Assembly: GCF_022095675.1 (NCBI RefSeq)
Contig: NZ_JAHYSG010000107.1
Span: 1 to 41,803, forward strand
Source: Dactylosporangium sp. AC04546
Lineage (GTDB): Bacteria > Actinomycetota > Actinomycetes > Mycobacteriales > Micromonosporaceae
DNA: 41,803 bases
Direction of reading: 5' to 3'
Position numbers and translations under genes: made by a program
Shown here: piece after piece, positions 32,000 to 40,836 of the stretch
Layout of the letters: every line of letters begins with the position of its first letter
How positions within the stretch are numbered: the stretch's first letter is position 1
The notes under the pieces: model-generated
What the model was told of the DNA's origin: nothing
The model's database searches: none
Seen by the model: the letters and a program-made list of their open reading frames with translations, nothing else

Positions 32000-33453
32000 A
32001 GCGCCGCGCGTTCCTCGGCCTCGGCGCCGCAGCGGTCGCCACCGGCGCCGGCTGGGCCCTGCTGCGCCCCGCCTCCCCCGGTCGCCTGCTGCGCAGCACG
32101 GCACCGCTGCCGCCGCGCTTCCAGGCCCGCCTGCCGATCCCGGCGACGAGACAGGGCACGGCGATCACCGTCGTGCAGCGCGAGGCCGACCTCGACATCC
32201 TGCCCGGCCTGAAGACCCGCGCCTGGACCTACGACGGCACGTTTCCCGGCCCGACCATCGTCTCCCGCAGCGGCACGCCGACCGTCGTCACGCACCGCAA
32301 CGAGCTGCCCGAGCCGACGGTGGTCCACCTGCACGGCGGCCACACCCCGGCGGAGAGCGACGGCTACCCGATCGACCTGCTGCTGCCGGTCAACGGCGGC
32401 AGCGGCCACCAGCATCACGGCGACATGATGGTGGGCGCCACGGCGACCGGCGAGCGAGCCTACCGCTACCCGATGCGGCAGCGCGCCGCCACGCTCTGGT
32501 ATCACGACCACCGCATGGGTGCCACCGCCCCGGCGGTGTGGCGCGGGCTGGCGGGCTTCCACCTGGTCCGCGACGACGAGGAGGAGGCGCTCCCGCTGCC
32601 TGCGGGCGACCATGATGTGCCCCTGATGATCGCGGATCGCAGCTTCGCCGAGGACGGCTCGTTCCGCTACACCGCCGACCACGTCGAGGGCGTGCTGGGC
32701 GACGTCGTGCTGGTCAACGGCGCGCCCTGGCCGGTCCTGGAGGTGTCGCCGGTGCGGTACCGGCTGCGGATCCTCAACGCGTCGAACGCCCGGCGCTACC
32801 GGCTGGCGCTGGACCCGCCGCCGCCCGGCGGTGACCCGTTCACGCAGGTCGGCAGCGATGGCGGCCTGCTCGCCGCCCCGGTCACGCACGACGTCGTCGA
32901 CGCCGCGCCGGCCGAGCGGTTCGACGTGGTCGTGGACTTCGCGCGGTGGCGGCCCGGCACGCGGGTCCGGCTGGTCGACCGGCTGGCGGGCCTCGACGTC
33001 ATGCGCTTCGACGTGACCGGGGCGCGGCAGGCGGACGACAGCACGGTGCCGGCCGTGCTGAGCCGCACGCTGGAGCCGCTCGGGCCGCCGAAGCGCACCC
33101 GCACGTTCCGGTTCCGGCAGTCGGCCGACGGCACGTGGACCATCAACGACGAGGCCTACCGGCCGGGGCGGGCCCTGGCCAACCCGCGGCTCGGCGAGGT
33201 GGAGCGGTGGCGGTTCCTCACCGACTTCCACCATCCGGTGCACCTGCATCTCGACCCCTTCCAGGTGTTGTCGCGCAACGGGCGCGGCGTCTCGGAGTAC
33301 GACATGGGATGGAAGGACACCGTGGACGTCAGGCCCGCCGAGGCGGTCGAGGTGGCGGTGCGGTTCACCGACCACACCGGCACCTTCCTGCTGCACTGCC
33401 ACAACCTGGAGCACGAGGACATGGCGATGATGGCGGACTTCACGGTGGAGTGA
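31996..33453 (+). CDS. Tat-exported multicopper oxidase
   Basis: 485 residues. A twin-arginine signal (KRRAFLGLG then a hydrophobic run) opens the protein. Copper motifs are HLHGGH at 111-116, YHDH at 169-172, HPVHLHL near 413 and HCHNLEHEDMAMM near the end, giving the type 1, 2 and 3 sites. A His/Met-rich stretch (GHQHHGDMM, about 137-145) might bind extra copper. The enzyme is extracytoplasmic and oxidises phenols, metals or Cu(I). It is co-translated with the small membrane protein and divergent from a two-component system. Confidence 0.93.
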   Translation: MKRRAFLGLGAAAVATGAGWALLRPASPGRLLRSTAPLPPRFQARLPIPATRQGTAITVVQREADLDILPGLKTRAWTYDGTFPGPTIVSRSGTPTVVTHRNELPEPTVVHLHGGHTPAESDGYPIDLLLPVNGGSGHQHHGDMMVGATATGERAYRYPMRQRAATLWYHDHRMGATAPAVWRGLAGFHLVRDDEEEALPLPAGDHDVPLMIADRSFAEDGSFRYTADHVEGVLGDVVLVNGAPWPVLEVSPVRYRLRILNASNARRYRLALDPPPPGGDPFTQVGSDGGLLAAPVTHDVVDAAPAERFDVVVDFARWRPGTRVRLVDRLAGLDVMRFDVTGARQADDSTVPAVLSRTLEPLGPPKRTRTFRFRQSADGTWTINDEAYRPGRALANPRLGEVERWRFLTDFHHPVHLHLDPFQVLSRNGRGVSEYDMGWKDTVDVRPAEAVEVAVRFTDHTGTFLLHCHNLEHEDMAMMADFTVE

Positions 33454-33467
33454 CCGGCATGGGCTCC

Positions 33468-33507
33468 GGCGGGCGGGGTAGCCCGCCGCCATGGCCGGCT
33501 ACCCCGC
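33468..33507 (+). promoter_or_regulatory. Competing hairpins around the transporter start codon
   Basis: GGCGGGC/GCCCGCC (33468-33487) is one stem. An alternative perfect 11-bp stem, GCGGGGTAGCC (33473-33483) with GGCTACCCCGC (33497-33507), puts the ATG at 33491 in its 13-base loop. The two share bases and exclude each other, so the RNA could switch between an open and a closed start. Confidence 0.5.
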
Positions 33508-34864
33508 CGCGGACCGCTTCCGTGGGACCGCCGTCAGCGTCAACTGGTCGGTCCTGGGCCCGGCGCTCGTCGCCGCGCTCGGTGGCTTCCTGTTCGGATA
33601 CGACACCGGGGTCATCTCGGCCGCGCTGCTGTACCTGAGCGTCGCCTTCGGGCTGTCGAGCACGATGCAGGAGGTGGTCGTCGCGGCGCTGCTGCTGGGC
33701 GCGATCGTCGGGGTGGTGGGCGGCGGGCCGCTCGTGGACCGGTTCGGCCGGCGCCGGATGCTCATCGTGTCCGCGGCGGTGTTCTGCGTGGGCGCGCTCG
33801 CGTCAGCGTTCACCCCGAACGCGCAGGTGCTGGTCGCCGCCCGGTTCCTGCTGGGCCTTGCGATCGGCACGTCGTCGCTGGTGGTGCCCACCTACATCGC
33901 CGAGATGGCGCCCCGGCAGGTCCGCGGCCGGCTGGTGTCCCTGCAGCAGCTGATGATCACGGTGGGCATTTTCGTGTCGTACCTCGTGGGCTTCGCGTTC
34001 TCCTCGTCGGCCGGCTGGCGGTGGATGCTGGGCCTGGCGGTCGTCCCGGCGGCGGCGATGCTGCTCGGCCTGCTCACCCTGGCCGAGAGCCCGCGGTGGC
34101 TGCTGGCCCGCGGCCGCGACGACGAGGCCCGCGCCGTCATGCTGCGCTCGCGCGGCCCGCGGGAGGCCGACGAGGAGCTGGCCGAGATCCGGGCGATCAG
34201 CGCGGCCGAACGTGACCTGTCGTTCCGCGACGTCTTCACCCGCAAGCTGCGCCCGGCTGTGCTGCTGGGTGTGGCGGTCGCCGCGACGAACCAGCTCGTC
34301 GGGGTCAACGCGGTCATCTACTACACCCCGACGCTGCTGACCCGGGCCGGGTTCGGCGACTCGGCGGCACTGCTGTCGACCGTCGGCATCGGCCTGGTGA
34401 ACATGCTCGTGACGATCGCCGCGCTGCTGGCGATCGACCGGGTCGGCCGCCGCCCCCTGCTGCTGTGGGGCACCGCCGTGGTGGTCGCGTGCCTGGCGGT
34501 CCTCGGCGGGCTGTACCTGCTGCCGAGCCAGACCGGCATGGCTGGCATCGCGCTCGTGCTGGTGCTGTGCGTGTACATCGCCGCGTTCGCCGGCAGCCTC
34601 GGCCTCGGCATCTGGCTCATCAACAGCGAGATCTTCCCGACCGCGGTGCGCGGCAAGGCGGCCGGCGCGGGCACGGTCACCCACTGGTCGCTCGACTTCC
34701 TCATCTCGCTGACCGTGCTGACCACGATCTCGCTGTTCACCGCGACCGGCCTGTTCTGGATCTACGCGGCGTTCGGCGTGCTCGGCTTCCTGTACCTGTA
34801 CCGCAACCTGCCGGAGACGAAGGGCCGCAGCCTGGAGGACATCGAGCAGGCACTGCGCGGCTGA
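33491..34864 (+). CDS. MFS sugar/proton symporter, SP family
   Basis: 457 residues with 12 predicted membrane helices. Family signatures are GFLFGYDTGVISAA near 33-46, DRFGRR in loop 2-3, ESPRWLLARGR, DRVGRRPLL and PETKGRSLEDIE at the end. These define the sugar porter group (XylE/GLUT type), probably importing a hexose, pentose or inositol with protons. It lies 37 bases after the oxidase stop in the same direction, so read-through is possible. Its ATG is in the loop of a strong hairpin. Confidence 0.92.
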   Translation: MAGYPAADRFRGTAVSVNWSVLGPALVAALGGFLFGYDTGVISAALLYLSVAFGLSSTMQEVVVAALLLGAIVGVVGGGPLVDRFGRRRMLIVSAAVFCVGALASAFTPNAQVLVAARFLLGLAIGTSSLVVPTYIAEMAPRQVRGRLVSLQQLMITVGIFVSYLVGFAFSSSAGWRWMLGLAVVPAAAMLLGLLTLAESPRWLLARGRDDEARAVMLRSRGPREADEELAEIRAISAAERDLSFRDVFTRKLRPAVLLGVAVAATNQLVGVNAVIYYTPTLLTRAGFGDSAALLSTVGIGLVNMLVTIAALLAIDRVGRRPLLLWGTAVVVACLAVLGGLYLLPSQTGMAGIALVLVLCVYIAAFAGSLGLGIWLINSEIFPTAVRGKAAGAGTVTHWSLDFLISLTVLTTISLFTATGLFWIYAAFGVLGFLYLYRNLPETKGRSLEDIEQALRG

Positions 34865-35059
34865 ATATCGATTGTCCTTACCAGCGCGGGCTGGGATCGT
34901 CAGTGACGGCCCCGGCGGCTTCAGAAGCCAAGCGCCCACGCAGGCGACGCACTGGCGATCACACCAAGCTCGTCGTCTACCTTCCCGGCGACCGATCCCT
35001 TCACATCGGATCCGCTACGGGGCCACCCTTTTCTTCCCGTTCATCGGAGGTTGGCCCCC

Positions 35060-35899
35060 ATGACCCGGCATCACGTCATCGTGCGCAGCACGCATCGCGG
35101 CCTGCGATACGTCGACGGACGGTTCGACGCCCTGCTGGAGCCGGGCCGCTACGAGGTGCCGCCGGTCAAGCGGTTCCTGCGCGCCCCCGGCCCGCGCGTC
35201 GAGATCGTGCACGTCGACATGCGCCAGCGCGAGTTCACCATCAAGGGCCAGGAGATCCTGACGGCCGACAAGGTGGCTGTGCGGGTCAGCATCATCACGC
35301 AGTACCGCGTGACGGACGCGGTCGCGGCGGTCGAGCGAGTCGAGGGCTACGAGGACCGCCTGTACAGCGACGTCCAGCTGGCCGCCCGCCGCTCCCTGGC
35401 GTCGATGACCCTGGAGGCCATCCTCACCAACCGCAACCAGCTCAGCGAGGACATCCTGCGCGACGTCGAGTCGATCGCCACCGGCTACGGCGTGGAGATC
35501 CTCCGCGCCGACGTGAAGGACCTGGCGTTCCCCGGCAACCTCCAGGACATCATGAACCGGGTGCTGGCCGCCGAGCGCCTCGCCGAGGCCCAGCTGGTCG
35601 AGGCGCGCACGAAGGCCGAGCGCGAGGCCCTGGAGGCGACGGCCCGCGCCGACGCCGACCGGGTGGCCGCGCAGGCCCGCGCCGACACCACCCGCCTGGC
35701 GGCGGAGGCCGACGCGGCCGCGCAGCGCATCCGCGCCGACGCCGAGGTCGACGCCCTGAACCGCCGCTCGGCCGCCGCCGCGGCCTACGCCCAGCACCCG
35801 GCCCTGCTGCGGCTGCGCGAGCTGGAGACGCTGGGCGCGCTGAGCGCCAACCCGGCGGCCCGGCTGTACATCGGCTTCGACAAGCACATGGAGGACTGA
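35060..35899 (+). CDS. SPFH/band-7 domain protein
   Basis: 279 residues. The band-7 domain covers about 1-165 (GRYEVPPVKRFLRAPGPRVE; LTADKVAVRVSIITQYRVTD; ILRADVKDLAFPGNLQDIM, given in parts), then an Ala/Glu/Arg coiled coil (AEREALEATARADADRVAAQ). A final globular end (ALLRLRELETLG) matches slipin/stomatin relatives. There is no obvious N-terminal membrane helix, unlike most slipins, so it may be cytosolic or peripheral. The ATG at 35060 has GGAGG 9 bases upstream. It ends in a terminator hairpin facing the coiled-coil gene. Confidence 0.88.
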   Translation: MTRHHVIVRSTHRGLRYVDGRFDALLEPGRYEVPPVKRFLRAPGPRVEIVHVDMRQREFTIKGQEILTADKVAVRVSIITQYRVTDAVAAVERVEGYEDRLYSDVQLAARRSLASMTLEAILTNRNQLSEDILRDVESIATGYGVEILRADVKDLAFPGNLQDIMNRVLAAERLAEAQLVEARTKAEREALEATARADADRVAAQARADTTRLAAEADAAAQRIRADAEVDALNRRSAAAAAYAQHPALLRLRELETLGALSANPAARLYIGFDKHMED

Positions 35900-35923
35900 C
35901 CGGGGCCCGAGCGGCCCCGGTCA
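35897..35923. terminator. Terminator hairpin overlapping the SPFH stop codon
   Basis: TGACCGGGGCC (35897-35907), CGAGC loop and GGCCCCGGTCA (35913-35923) form a perfect 11-bp stem between convergent genes. It starts with the TGA stop itself. Confidence 0.8.
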
Positions 35924-35939
35924 GCCGGGATCGGCCCGG

Positions 35940-37223
35940 TCAGGCGTGCTCGGGTGCCGCCTCCGCCGGGGCGGGGACGGTGGCCGGGTGCGGGTCGCGC
36001 GGCGCCGGGACACCGTTCTCCGGGTGCGCGGCCTCGGCGGCCGGGCGGACGGGAACCTTCGGGTACTCGCCCGTGTCGGCGCCGCCCGCGGCGGCCGCCA
36101 TGACAGCGGCCGCGGCCAGGTCGGCGACGCGCTTGGCCTCGCGCTGGACGCGGGCGCGGACCTCCTTGGCGTGCCGCTCGGCCGAGTCGGCGGCCTGGCG
36201 GGCGTGCTCGAGGCGGGTCAGCTCGCTGGCCAGGTTCTGCTTGACCTCGGTGAGGCGCTGCTGGAGCTGGGTGACGTCGCGGCTGAGCGCGGTGCCCTCC
36301 CGGCGGGCCTCGCCGAGCTGCTGCTGCGTGGCCTCGAACTCGGTCTGCAGCTGCGTGAGTGCCTTCTGGCGGGCCTGGATGTCCTGCTGGACGATGGTGA
36401 GCTGCTGCTGGGCGGTCGCGGCCTGCTCGTCGGCGCGCTTGCGCATGTCCGACGAGTACTTCTGGGCCTCGGCGTGCAGCGCCGCGCTCTTCTGGTCGGC
36501 GATGTTGCGCAGCTGCGTGATCTCGCGGTCGACGTTGGCGCGCAGCTCGGTCAGCTCGCGGTCGGCGGCGCCGCGCACCTCCTCGATGTCCCGCTGGGCG
36601 GTGGCCTTCATCTGGGCCAGCTCCTGGGCGGCCTGCGCCCGGCCGGCCTTGACCTCCTGGAGGACCTGCTGGCGGGCGGCCTCGGCGAGCGCGTCGGCCT
36701 CGGTGCGGGTCTTCTCGAGGTGCTGGATGCTCTCCTCGTTGATCCGCTTGGCCTCCTGCTCGGAGCGCTCGTGCGAGGCCTCGCCGTCGGCGATGAGCTT
36801 GTCGGCGCGCTCCCGCGCCTCCTTGAGCAGCTTCTCCGACTCGGCCTGGTGCTCGGCCGCCTTCTGCTCGGTCTGCTCGATGATCAGCCCGGCCTGCTTC
36901 TCGGCGAGCGCCAGGATCTGGTCGACCATCGGGCCGAGGTGGCGGAACGACGCGCGGTCGACCCGGGCCGGCCGCGAGCTGGCCTCGGCCAGCTCGGCCT
37001 GGGCCTGCTTCAGCTGCGCGCTGAGCTCCTGGAGCTGGGCCGAGAGGTCCTGGGCCTGGCCGACGATCCGCTTGCGCTCCTGGGTGAGCGCCGAGACCTG
37101 CCGCTCGACCTGCATGAGGTGCGAGTCGACCTGCTTCTTGTCGTAACCGCGCACGACGATCGAGAAGTCGGGCCGGGGCCCGGACGTATCGCGTTGTGTG
37201 AGCAGCTCCCCGCCGTGGGACAT
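35940..37223 (-). CDS. DivIVA/Scy-like coiled-coil protein
   Basis: 427 residues. A short N-terminal DivIVA-like motif (FSIVVRGYDKKQVDSHL) is followed by a near-continuous coiled coil to about residue 370 (heptads of L, A and charged residues; many QxxL runs) and an Ala/Pro-rich tail. In actinobacteria such proteins organise polar growth or cell shape, as DivIVA, Scy and FilP do. GGAGGA sits 8 bases before the ATG at 37223, which sets the start. It is convergent with the SPFH gene and divergent from the DUF1707 gene. Confidence 0.85.
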   Translation of the reverse strand: MSHGGELLTQRDTSGPRPDFSIVVRGYDKKQVDSHLMQVERQVSALTQERKRIVGQAQDLSAQLQELSAQLKQAQAELAEASSRPARVDRASFRHLGPMVDQILALAEKQAGLIIEQTEQKAAEHQAESEKLLKEARERADKLIADGEASHERSEQEAKRINEESIQHLEKTRTEADALAEAARQQVLQEVKAGRAQAAQELAQMKATAQRDIEEVRGAADRELTELRANVDREITQLRNIADQKSAALHAEAQKYSSDMRKRADEQAATAQQQLTIVQQDIQARQKALTQLQTEFEATQQQLGEARREGTALSRDVTQLQQRLTEVKQNLASELTRLEHARQAADSAERHAKEVRARVQREAKRVADLAAAAVMAAAAGGADTGEYPKVPVRPAAEAAHPENGVPAPRDPHPATVPAPAEAAPEHA

Positions 37224-37384
37224 GGGGCGATCCTCCATACGATCGGGAAGGGTGAGACGTCGGCGGTTCACATCCAAATCGCTGCGAGGTCTTGACGCAA
37301 GTCACGTCACGGTGCGTGTCGCCCAGAGTGACCGTGAGTGGATGGGGATCCACGCGGATCGGCGCGGGAACTAGGCTGCTGCCC

Positions 37385-37990
37385 ATGGTCGATCCCAAGC
37401 AGCTGCGCGCGTCCGACAACGACCGCGAGCGGGTGGCCGAGGTGCTGCGGATGGCGGCCGCGGAGGGGCGGCTCGACCTCGACGAGGTCGACGAGCGGCT
37501 GCACGCGGTCTATGCGGCGCGCACCTATGCCGACCTGGAGCCGCTCACCGCCGACCTGCCCACGCCGTCGTCCGCGCCGATGCGGATGGACGGGGTGCCG
37601 CCCGCGCCGGGCGAGGTGCGCCAGGCGGAGTCGGCGGTCGCGCTGATGAGCAGCTTCACCCGGCGCGGCCCGTGGATCGCGCCGCGCCGGTTCGACTGCC
37701 TGGCGTTCTGGGGCGGCGGCACGATCGACCTGCGCGAGGCGAGGATGCTGCACGGTGAGATGCGCATCCGGGCGCTCGCCATCATGGGCGGCGTCACGGT
37801 GATCGTGCCCGAGGACGCCGAGGTGCACGTGACCGGCACCGGCGTGATGGGCGGCTTCGACCACCGCGCCTCCGGTGCCGGGCGCCCCGGCGCGCCCCGG
37901 ATCGTCGTGACGGGCTTCGCGTTCTGGGGCGGCGTCACGGTCCGGCGCCGGTCCCGCAAGCAGCGCAAGCTCACCAGCGACGAAGACTGA
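37385..37990 (+). CDS. DUF1707 domain protein
   Basis: 201 residues. The N-terminal DUF1707 domain reads LRASDNDRERVAEVLRMAAA, EGRLDLDEVDERL and TYADLEPLTADLP, a common actinobacterial module. The C-terminal half (FWGGGTIDLREA, IMGGVTVIVPEDAEV, TGFAFWGGVTVRRR) is the cell-wall-active antibiotic-response beta helix (LiaF/DUF2154 type). No membrane helix is present, so it is probably cytosolic. It may take part in envelope-stress regulation, by analogy only. Confidence 0.88.
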   Translation: MVDPKQLRASDNDRERVAEVLRMAAAEGRLDLDEVDERLHAVYAARTYADLEPLTADLPTPSSAPMRMDGVPPAPGEVRQAESAVALMSSFTRRGPWIAPRRFDCLAFWGGGTIDLREARMLHGEMRIRALAIMGGVTVIVPEDAEVHVTGTGVMGGFDHRASGAGRPGAPRIVVTGFAFWGGVTVRRRSRKQRKLTSDED

Positions 37991-37993
37991 CCT

Positions 37994-38488
37994 TCAGGCC
38001 CGCGCGGCCATCTGGTAGTCGTGCAGCGCCACCGGGTCGTCGAGGCTGCCGTGATGGTGGATCTGCCGCCACCGTTCGTGGCGGGGGTGCCACGTGAAGT
38101 ACCGGCTGGTCCGGAACTCCATCGGCACCCGCTCGCCCTCGGCGTTCGTGTAGTGGCCCAGCTCCCGCCCGGCGAACATGGCGGCCCCAGGCGTCCAGTA
38201 GGTGGCGGCATCGGTGAACGTGATCTCCAGGTGCATGCCGCTCTCGAACAGGTGGCGGTACAGCTCGACGATCGCCGACCCGGAGCGCACGATGCCCCCG
38301 ACCGGGTTGTCCACCTGGGTCAGGTCGTCGTCGGACCAGATCTGGGCGAGCACGTCGAGGTCGCCGTGGTTGAGCGCGTAGTAGAAGGTTTCCAGTGCCG
38401 CCACCGCCCCGTCGGCGGTCTCCGCCGCGGTGTCGGCCAGCCGGTTGCGGCTGTGCGGGCCGAAGTCATAGTCGACGAGATCAGACAC
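37994..38488 (-). CDS. SnoaL-like / NTF2-fold protein
   Basis: 164 residues. The central part (VAALETFYYALNHGDLDVLA, QIWSDDD, then HLEITFTDAATYWTPGAAMF and RTSRYFTWHPRHERWRQIHH) is a cone-shaped NTF2/SnoaL fold with a helix-lined pocket. Such proteins are ligand binders, isomerases or hydrolases, and many act as small-molecule traps. GTG 38488 starts the conserved SDLVDYDF region. No partner is in the same direction nearby. Confidence 0.85.
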   Translation of the reverse strand: MSDLVDYDFGPHSRNRLADTAAETADGAVAALETFYYALNHGDLDVLAQIWSDDDLTQVDNPVGGIVRSGSAIVELYRHLFESGMHLEITFTDAATYWTPGAAMFAGRELGHYTNAEGERVPMEFRTSRYFTWHPRHERWRQIHHHGSLDDPVALHDYQMAARA

Positions 38489-38540
38489 GCACGGACCGTA
38501 GCCCCGATTCGGGTGACGGGCCCTCACTAGGCTGGGGCGC

Positions 38541-39185
38541 ATGACGACGGTGGCGGTACGCGGCGAGTGGGTCCAGGAGGCCGAGCCCGAGCTCGCCGAG
38601 TTCCGGGTGGTCGTCACCGCCCGCGACAAGGACCGGCAGACGACCCTGACCCGGCTGCGTGAGCGCACGGACGCGCTGCGGCAGCTCCTCGACCGCCACG
38701 CCGACGCCGTGGAGCGGCGCGAGACGGGCGGGCTGTACGTGCACCCGGAGACGAAAAAGGGCGAGAAGGTCATCGCGTACCACGGCAGCGTCACGACGAC
38801 CGTCGTCGTGCACGACTTCGCGGCCCTCGGCGAGCTCATGCTCACCCTCGCCGACCAGGACCAGACCCAGGTCCACGGCCCGACGTGGACGCTGCGCCCG
38901 GACAGCCCGGTGTACCGCGAGGCCCGCAAGGCGGCCATCGGCGAGGCGATCGCCCGCGCCAAGGAGTACGCGGAGACGCTCGGCGCGCAGGTCACGGAGC
39001 TGCTGGAGCTGTCCGACCCCGGCGTCGGGCGCAGCTCCGAGCCGACGCCGATGTTCCAGGCGTCCTACGGCAGCGCGAAGTTCCGCGGCGGCGGGGCGCC
39101 CGACCTCCAGCTCGACCCGGAACGGCAGCGAGTGACCGCCGCGGTCGAGGCCCGGTTCACCATCACCTCGCCGGACCTCGGATGA
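38541..39185 (+). CDS. SIMPL domain protein
   Basis: 214 residues matching the SIMPL (DUF541) layout: VAVRGEWVQEAEPELAEF at the start, KVIAYHGSVTTTVVVHDF mid-protein, then ARKAAIGEAIARAKEYAETL and an end strand EARFTITSPDL. No signal peptide is seen, unlike many secreted members, so it is cytosolic. Function is unproven. It overlaps surE by 4 bases (ATGA), forming a two-gene operon. Confidence 0.88.
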   Translation: MTTVAVRGEWVQEAEPELAEFRVVVTARDKDRQTTLTRLRERTDALRQLLDRHADAVERRETGGLYVHPETKKGEKVIAYHGSVTTTVVVHDFAALGELMLTLADQDQTQVHGPTWTLRPDSPVYREARKAAIGEAIARAKEYAETLGAQVTELLELSDPGVGRSSEPTPMFQASYGSAKFRGGGAPDLQLDPERQRVTAAVEARFTITSPDLG

Positions 39186-39988
39186 CCCGGATCGTCGTCA
39201 CCAACGACGACGGCGTCGCCGCGCCCGGCATCCGGGCCCTCGCCCGGGCCGCCCGCGAGCTGGGCCACGACGTCGTGGTCGCCGCGCCGCGCGCCGAGGC
39301 GAGCGGGATGAGCGCCGCGCTGTCCGCGGTGACCGAGGCGGGACGGATCGTCGTCGCCCCGGTCGAGCTCGACGGGCTGCCCGGCGTGCCGGCGTTCGGG
39401 GTCGCCGCCTCGCCCGCGTACATCGCCGTCCTCGCCGCGCTCGGGGCGTTCGGCCCGCCGCCCGGGCTGCTGCTGTCGGGCATCAACCGGGGCGCCAACG
39501 CCGGCCACGCCGTGCTGCACTCGGGCACCGTCGGCGCCGCGCTGACCGCCGCCAACCACGGCATCAGCGCGCTCGCGGTGTCGCTGGACGTGCTCACCCC
39601 GTCCGCCGGCAGCAGCGCCACCGGCGGCGCGGCCGTGGCCGAACTCGACCTGGTCGACGACGAGACCCGGCACTGGGCGACCGCCGCCGGCCTCGCCGGC
39701 CGGCTGCTGCCATGGCTGGAGCGGGCGTCCGCCGGCACCGTGCTGAACCTCAACGTGCCCGACCGGCCCGCGGCCGCCGGCCTGCGGACCGCGACCATGG
39801 CACCGTTCGGCCAGGTGCAGATGGCGCTCGCCGAGTCGGGCGACGGTTTCATCCGTACCGTGGTCGAGGCGCACGGCTCCCGCACCGTGCCCGGCAGCGA
39901 CCTGGCCTGGCTCGCCGAGGGCTACGCGACGGTCACCGCGATCCGCCCGCCGGCCGAGGACCCGGGCATCGAGCTGCCGGCGCACTGA
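39182..39988 (+). CDS. surE: 5'/3'-nucleotidase SurE
   Basis: 268 residues. The metal site NDDG is at 8-11, a further metal or phosphate residue is in SGINRGANAGH, and the end keeps LNLNVPD. SurE enzymes remove phosphate from nucleoside monophosphates and short polyphosphates with a divalent metal. The start overlaps the SIMPL stop. Length matches the family and no defect is seen. Confidence 0.93.
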   Translation: MTRIVVTNDDGVAAPGIRALARAARELGHDVVVAAPRAEASGMSAALSAVTEAGRIVVAPVELDGLPGVPAFGVAASPAYIAVLAALGAFGPPPGLLLSGINRGANAGHAVLHSGTVGAALTAANHGISALAVSLDVLTPSAGSSATGGAAVAELDLVDDETRHWATAAGLAGRLLPWLERASAGTVLNLNVPDRPAAAGLRTATMAPFGQVQMALAESGDGFIRTVVEAHGSRTVPGSDLAWLAEGYATVTAIRPPAEDPGIELPAH

Positions 39989-40801
39989 TCAGGCGGCCGG
40001 CTCCTGCTCGGCCTCGATCCGGGCGTTCCACTCCCGCTTCGAGGCCTGCCAGCCGTCCTCGTCGTGGCCGAGGCGCCAGTAGCCCGAGATGGACAGGCGC
40101 TCGCGCGGGACCGAGCGCTCGACCCTGAGGTACCGCCGGATCTCCTTGACGAAGGCGGCCTCGCCGTGGACGAAGGCGTGCACGCCCTCCTGCCACGGCA
40201 GGGCGAGCACCGCCGGGACGAGCGCGCTGCCGACCGGCCGGCCGCCGCGGTGCAGCCAGGTCACGCCCTTGACGTCCTGCTCGTCCTGCGGCCCCTCGAT
40301 CTCGACGAGCGTGGTGTGCGCGGCGCCGTCGGGCAGCCGCTCGAGAGCCGCGGCGATGGCCGGCAGCGCGCTCTCGTCGCCGGCCAGCAGGTGCCAGTCG
40401 GCCGCCGGGTCGGGCGCGTACCCGCCGCCGGGGCCGCCGAAGTGCAGCAGGTCACCCGGCTGCGCGCGCACCGACCAGCGGGCCGCCAGGCCGATGTCGC
40501 CGTGCAGCACGAAGTCGAGGGCGAGCTCCCGCGTGACCGGGTCCCAGGAGCGCACCGAGTAGGTGCGGGTGACCGGCCACTGCTCCCGCGGCAGCGTGGC
40601 GCGGATGTGGCCGGGGTCGAACGGCTCGGGGTACGTCACGCCGGCCGGCGGGAACAGCAGCTTGACGTAGTGGTCCGTGAACGTGCCGGCGTCGAACTCG
40701 GCGAGCCCGTCGCCGCCGAGCACCACGCGCTGCATGTGCGGCGTCAGCCGCTCGGTTCGCAGCACCCGCCCGGTGTGGACCCGCCGTTGCCGTTCCGTCA
40801 T
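39989..40801 (-). CDS. Siderophore-interacting FAD reductase
   Basis: 270 residues of the ViuB/SIP family. The FAD-binding region (VTRTYSVRSWDPVTRELALD) is followed by LHGDIGLAARW and PGDLLHFGGPGGGY, and an NADP-type region begins with HLLAGDESALPAIA. The end (EAAFVKEIRRYLRVERSVPR, then SISGYWRLGHDED) is diagnostic. It reduces ferric siderophores in the cytosol to release iron. It abuts surE tail to tail, with no gap. No siderophore genes are in view. Confidence 0.92.
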   Translation of the reverse strand: MTERQRRVHTGRVLRTERLTPHMQRVVLGGDGLAEFDAGTFTDHYVKLLFPPAGVTYPEPFDPGHIRATLPREQWPVTRTYSVRSWDPVTRELALDFVLHGDIGLAARWSVRAQPGDLLHFGGPGGGYAPDPAADWHLLAGDESALPAIAAALERLPDGAAHTTLVEIEGPQDEQDVKGVTWLHRGGRPVGSALVPAVLALPWQEGVHAFVHGEAAFVKEIRRYLRVERSVPRERLSISGYWRLGHDEDGWQASKREWNARIEAEQEPAA

Positions 40802-40836
40802 GTGCCCAGCCTACGACGCCGGGCGGGGCGTGGTGA

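Noticed and set aside
34465..37146. A frame of 893 codons across the transporter, SPFH and coiled-coil genes
   Set aside because: It spans three real genes on both strands and the terminator; its Ser/Arg/Cys-rich end is the antisense of the coiled coil.
37224..37384. Promoter pair between the coiled-coil and DUF1707 genes
   Set aside because: TTGCGT and TTGACG-like elements can be found but no convincing -10 partner at proper spacing on either strand.
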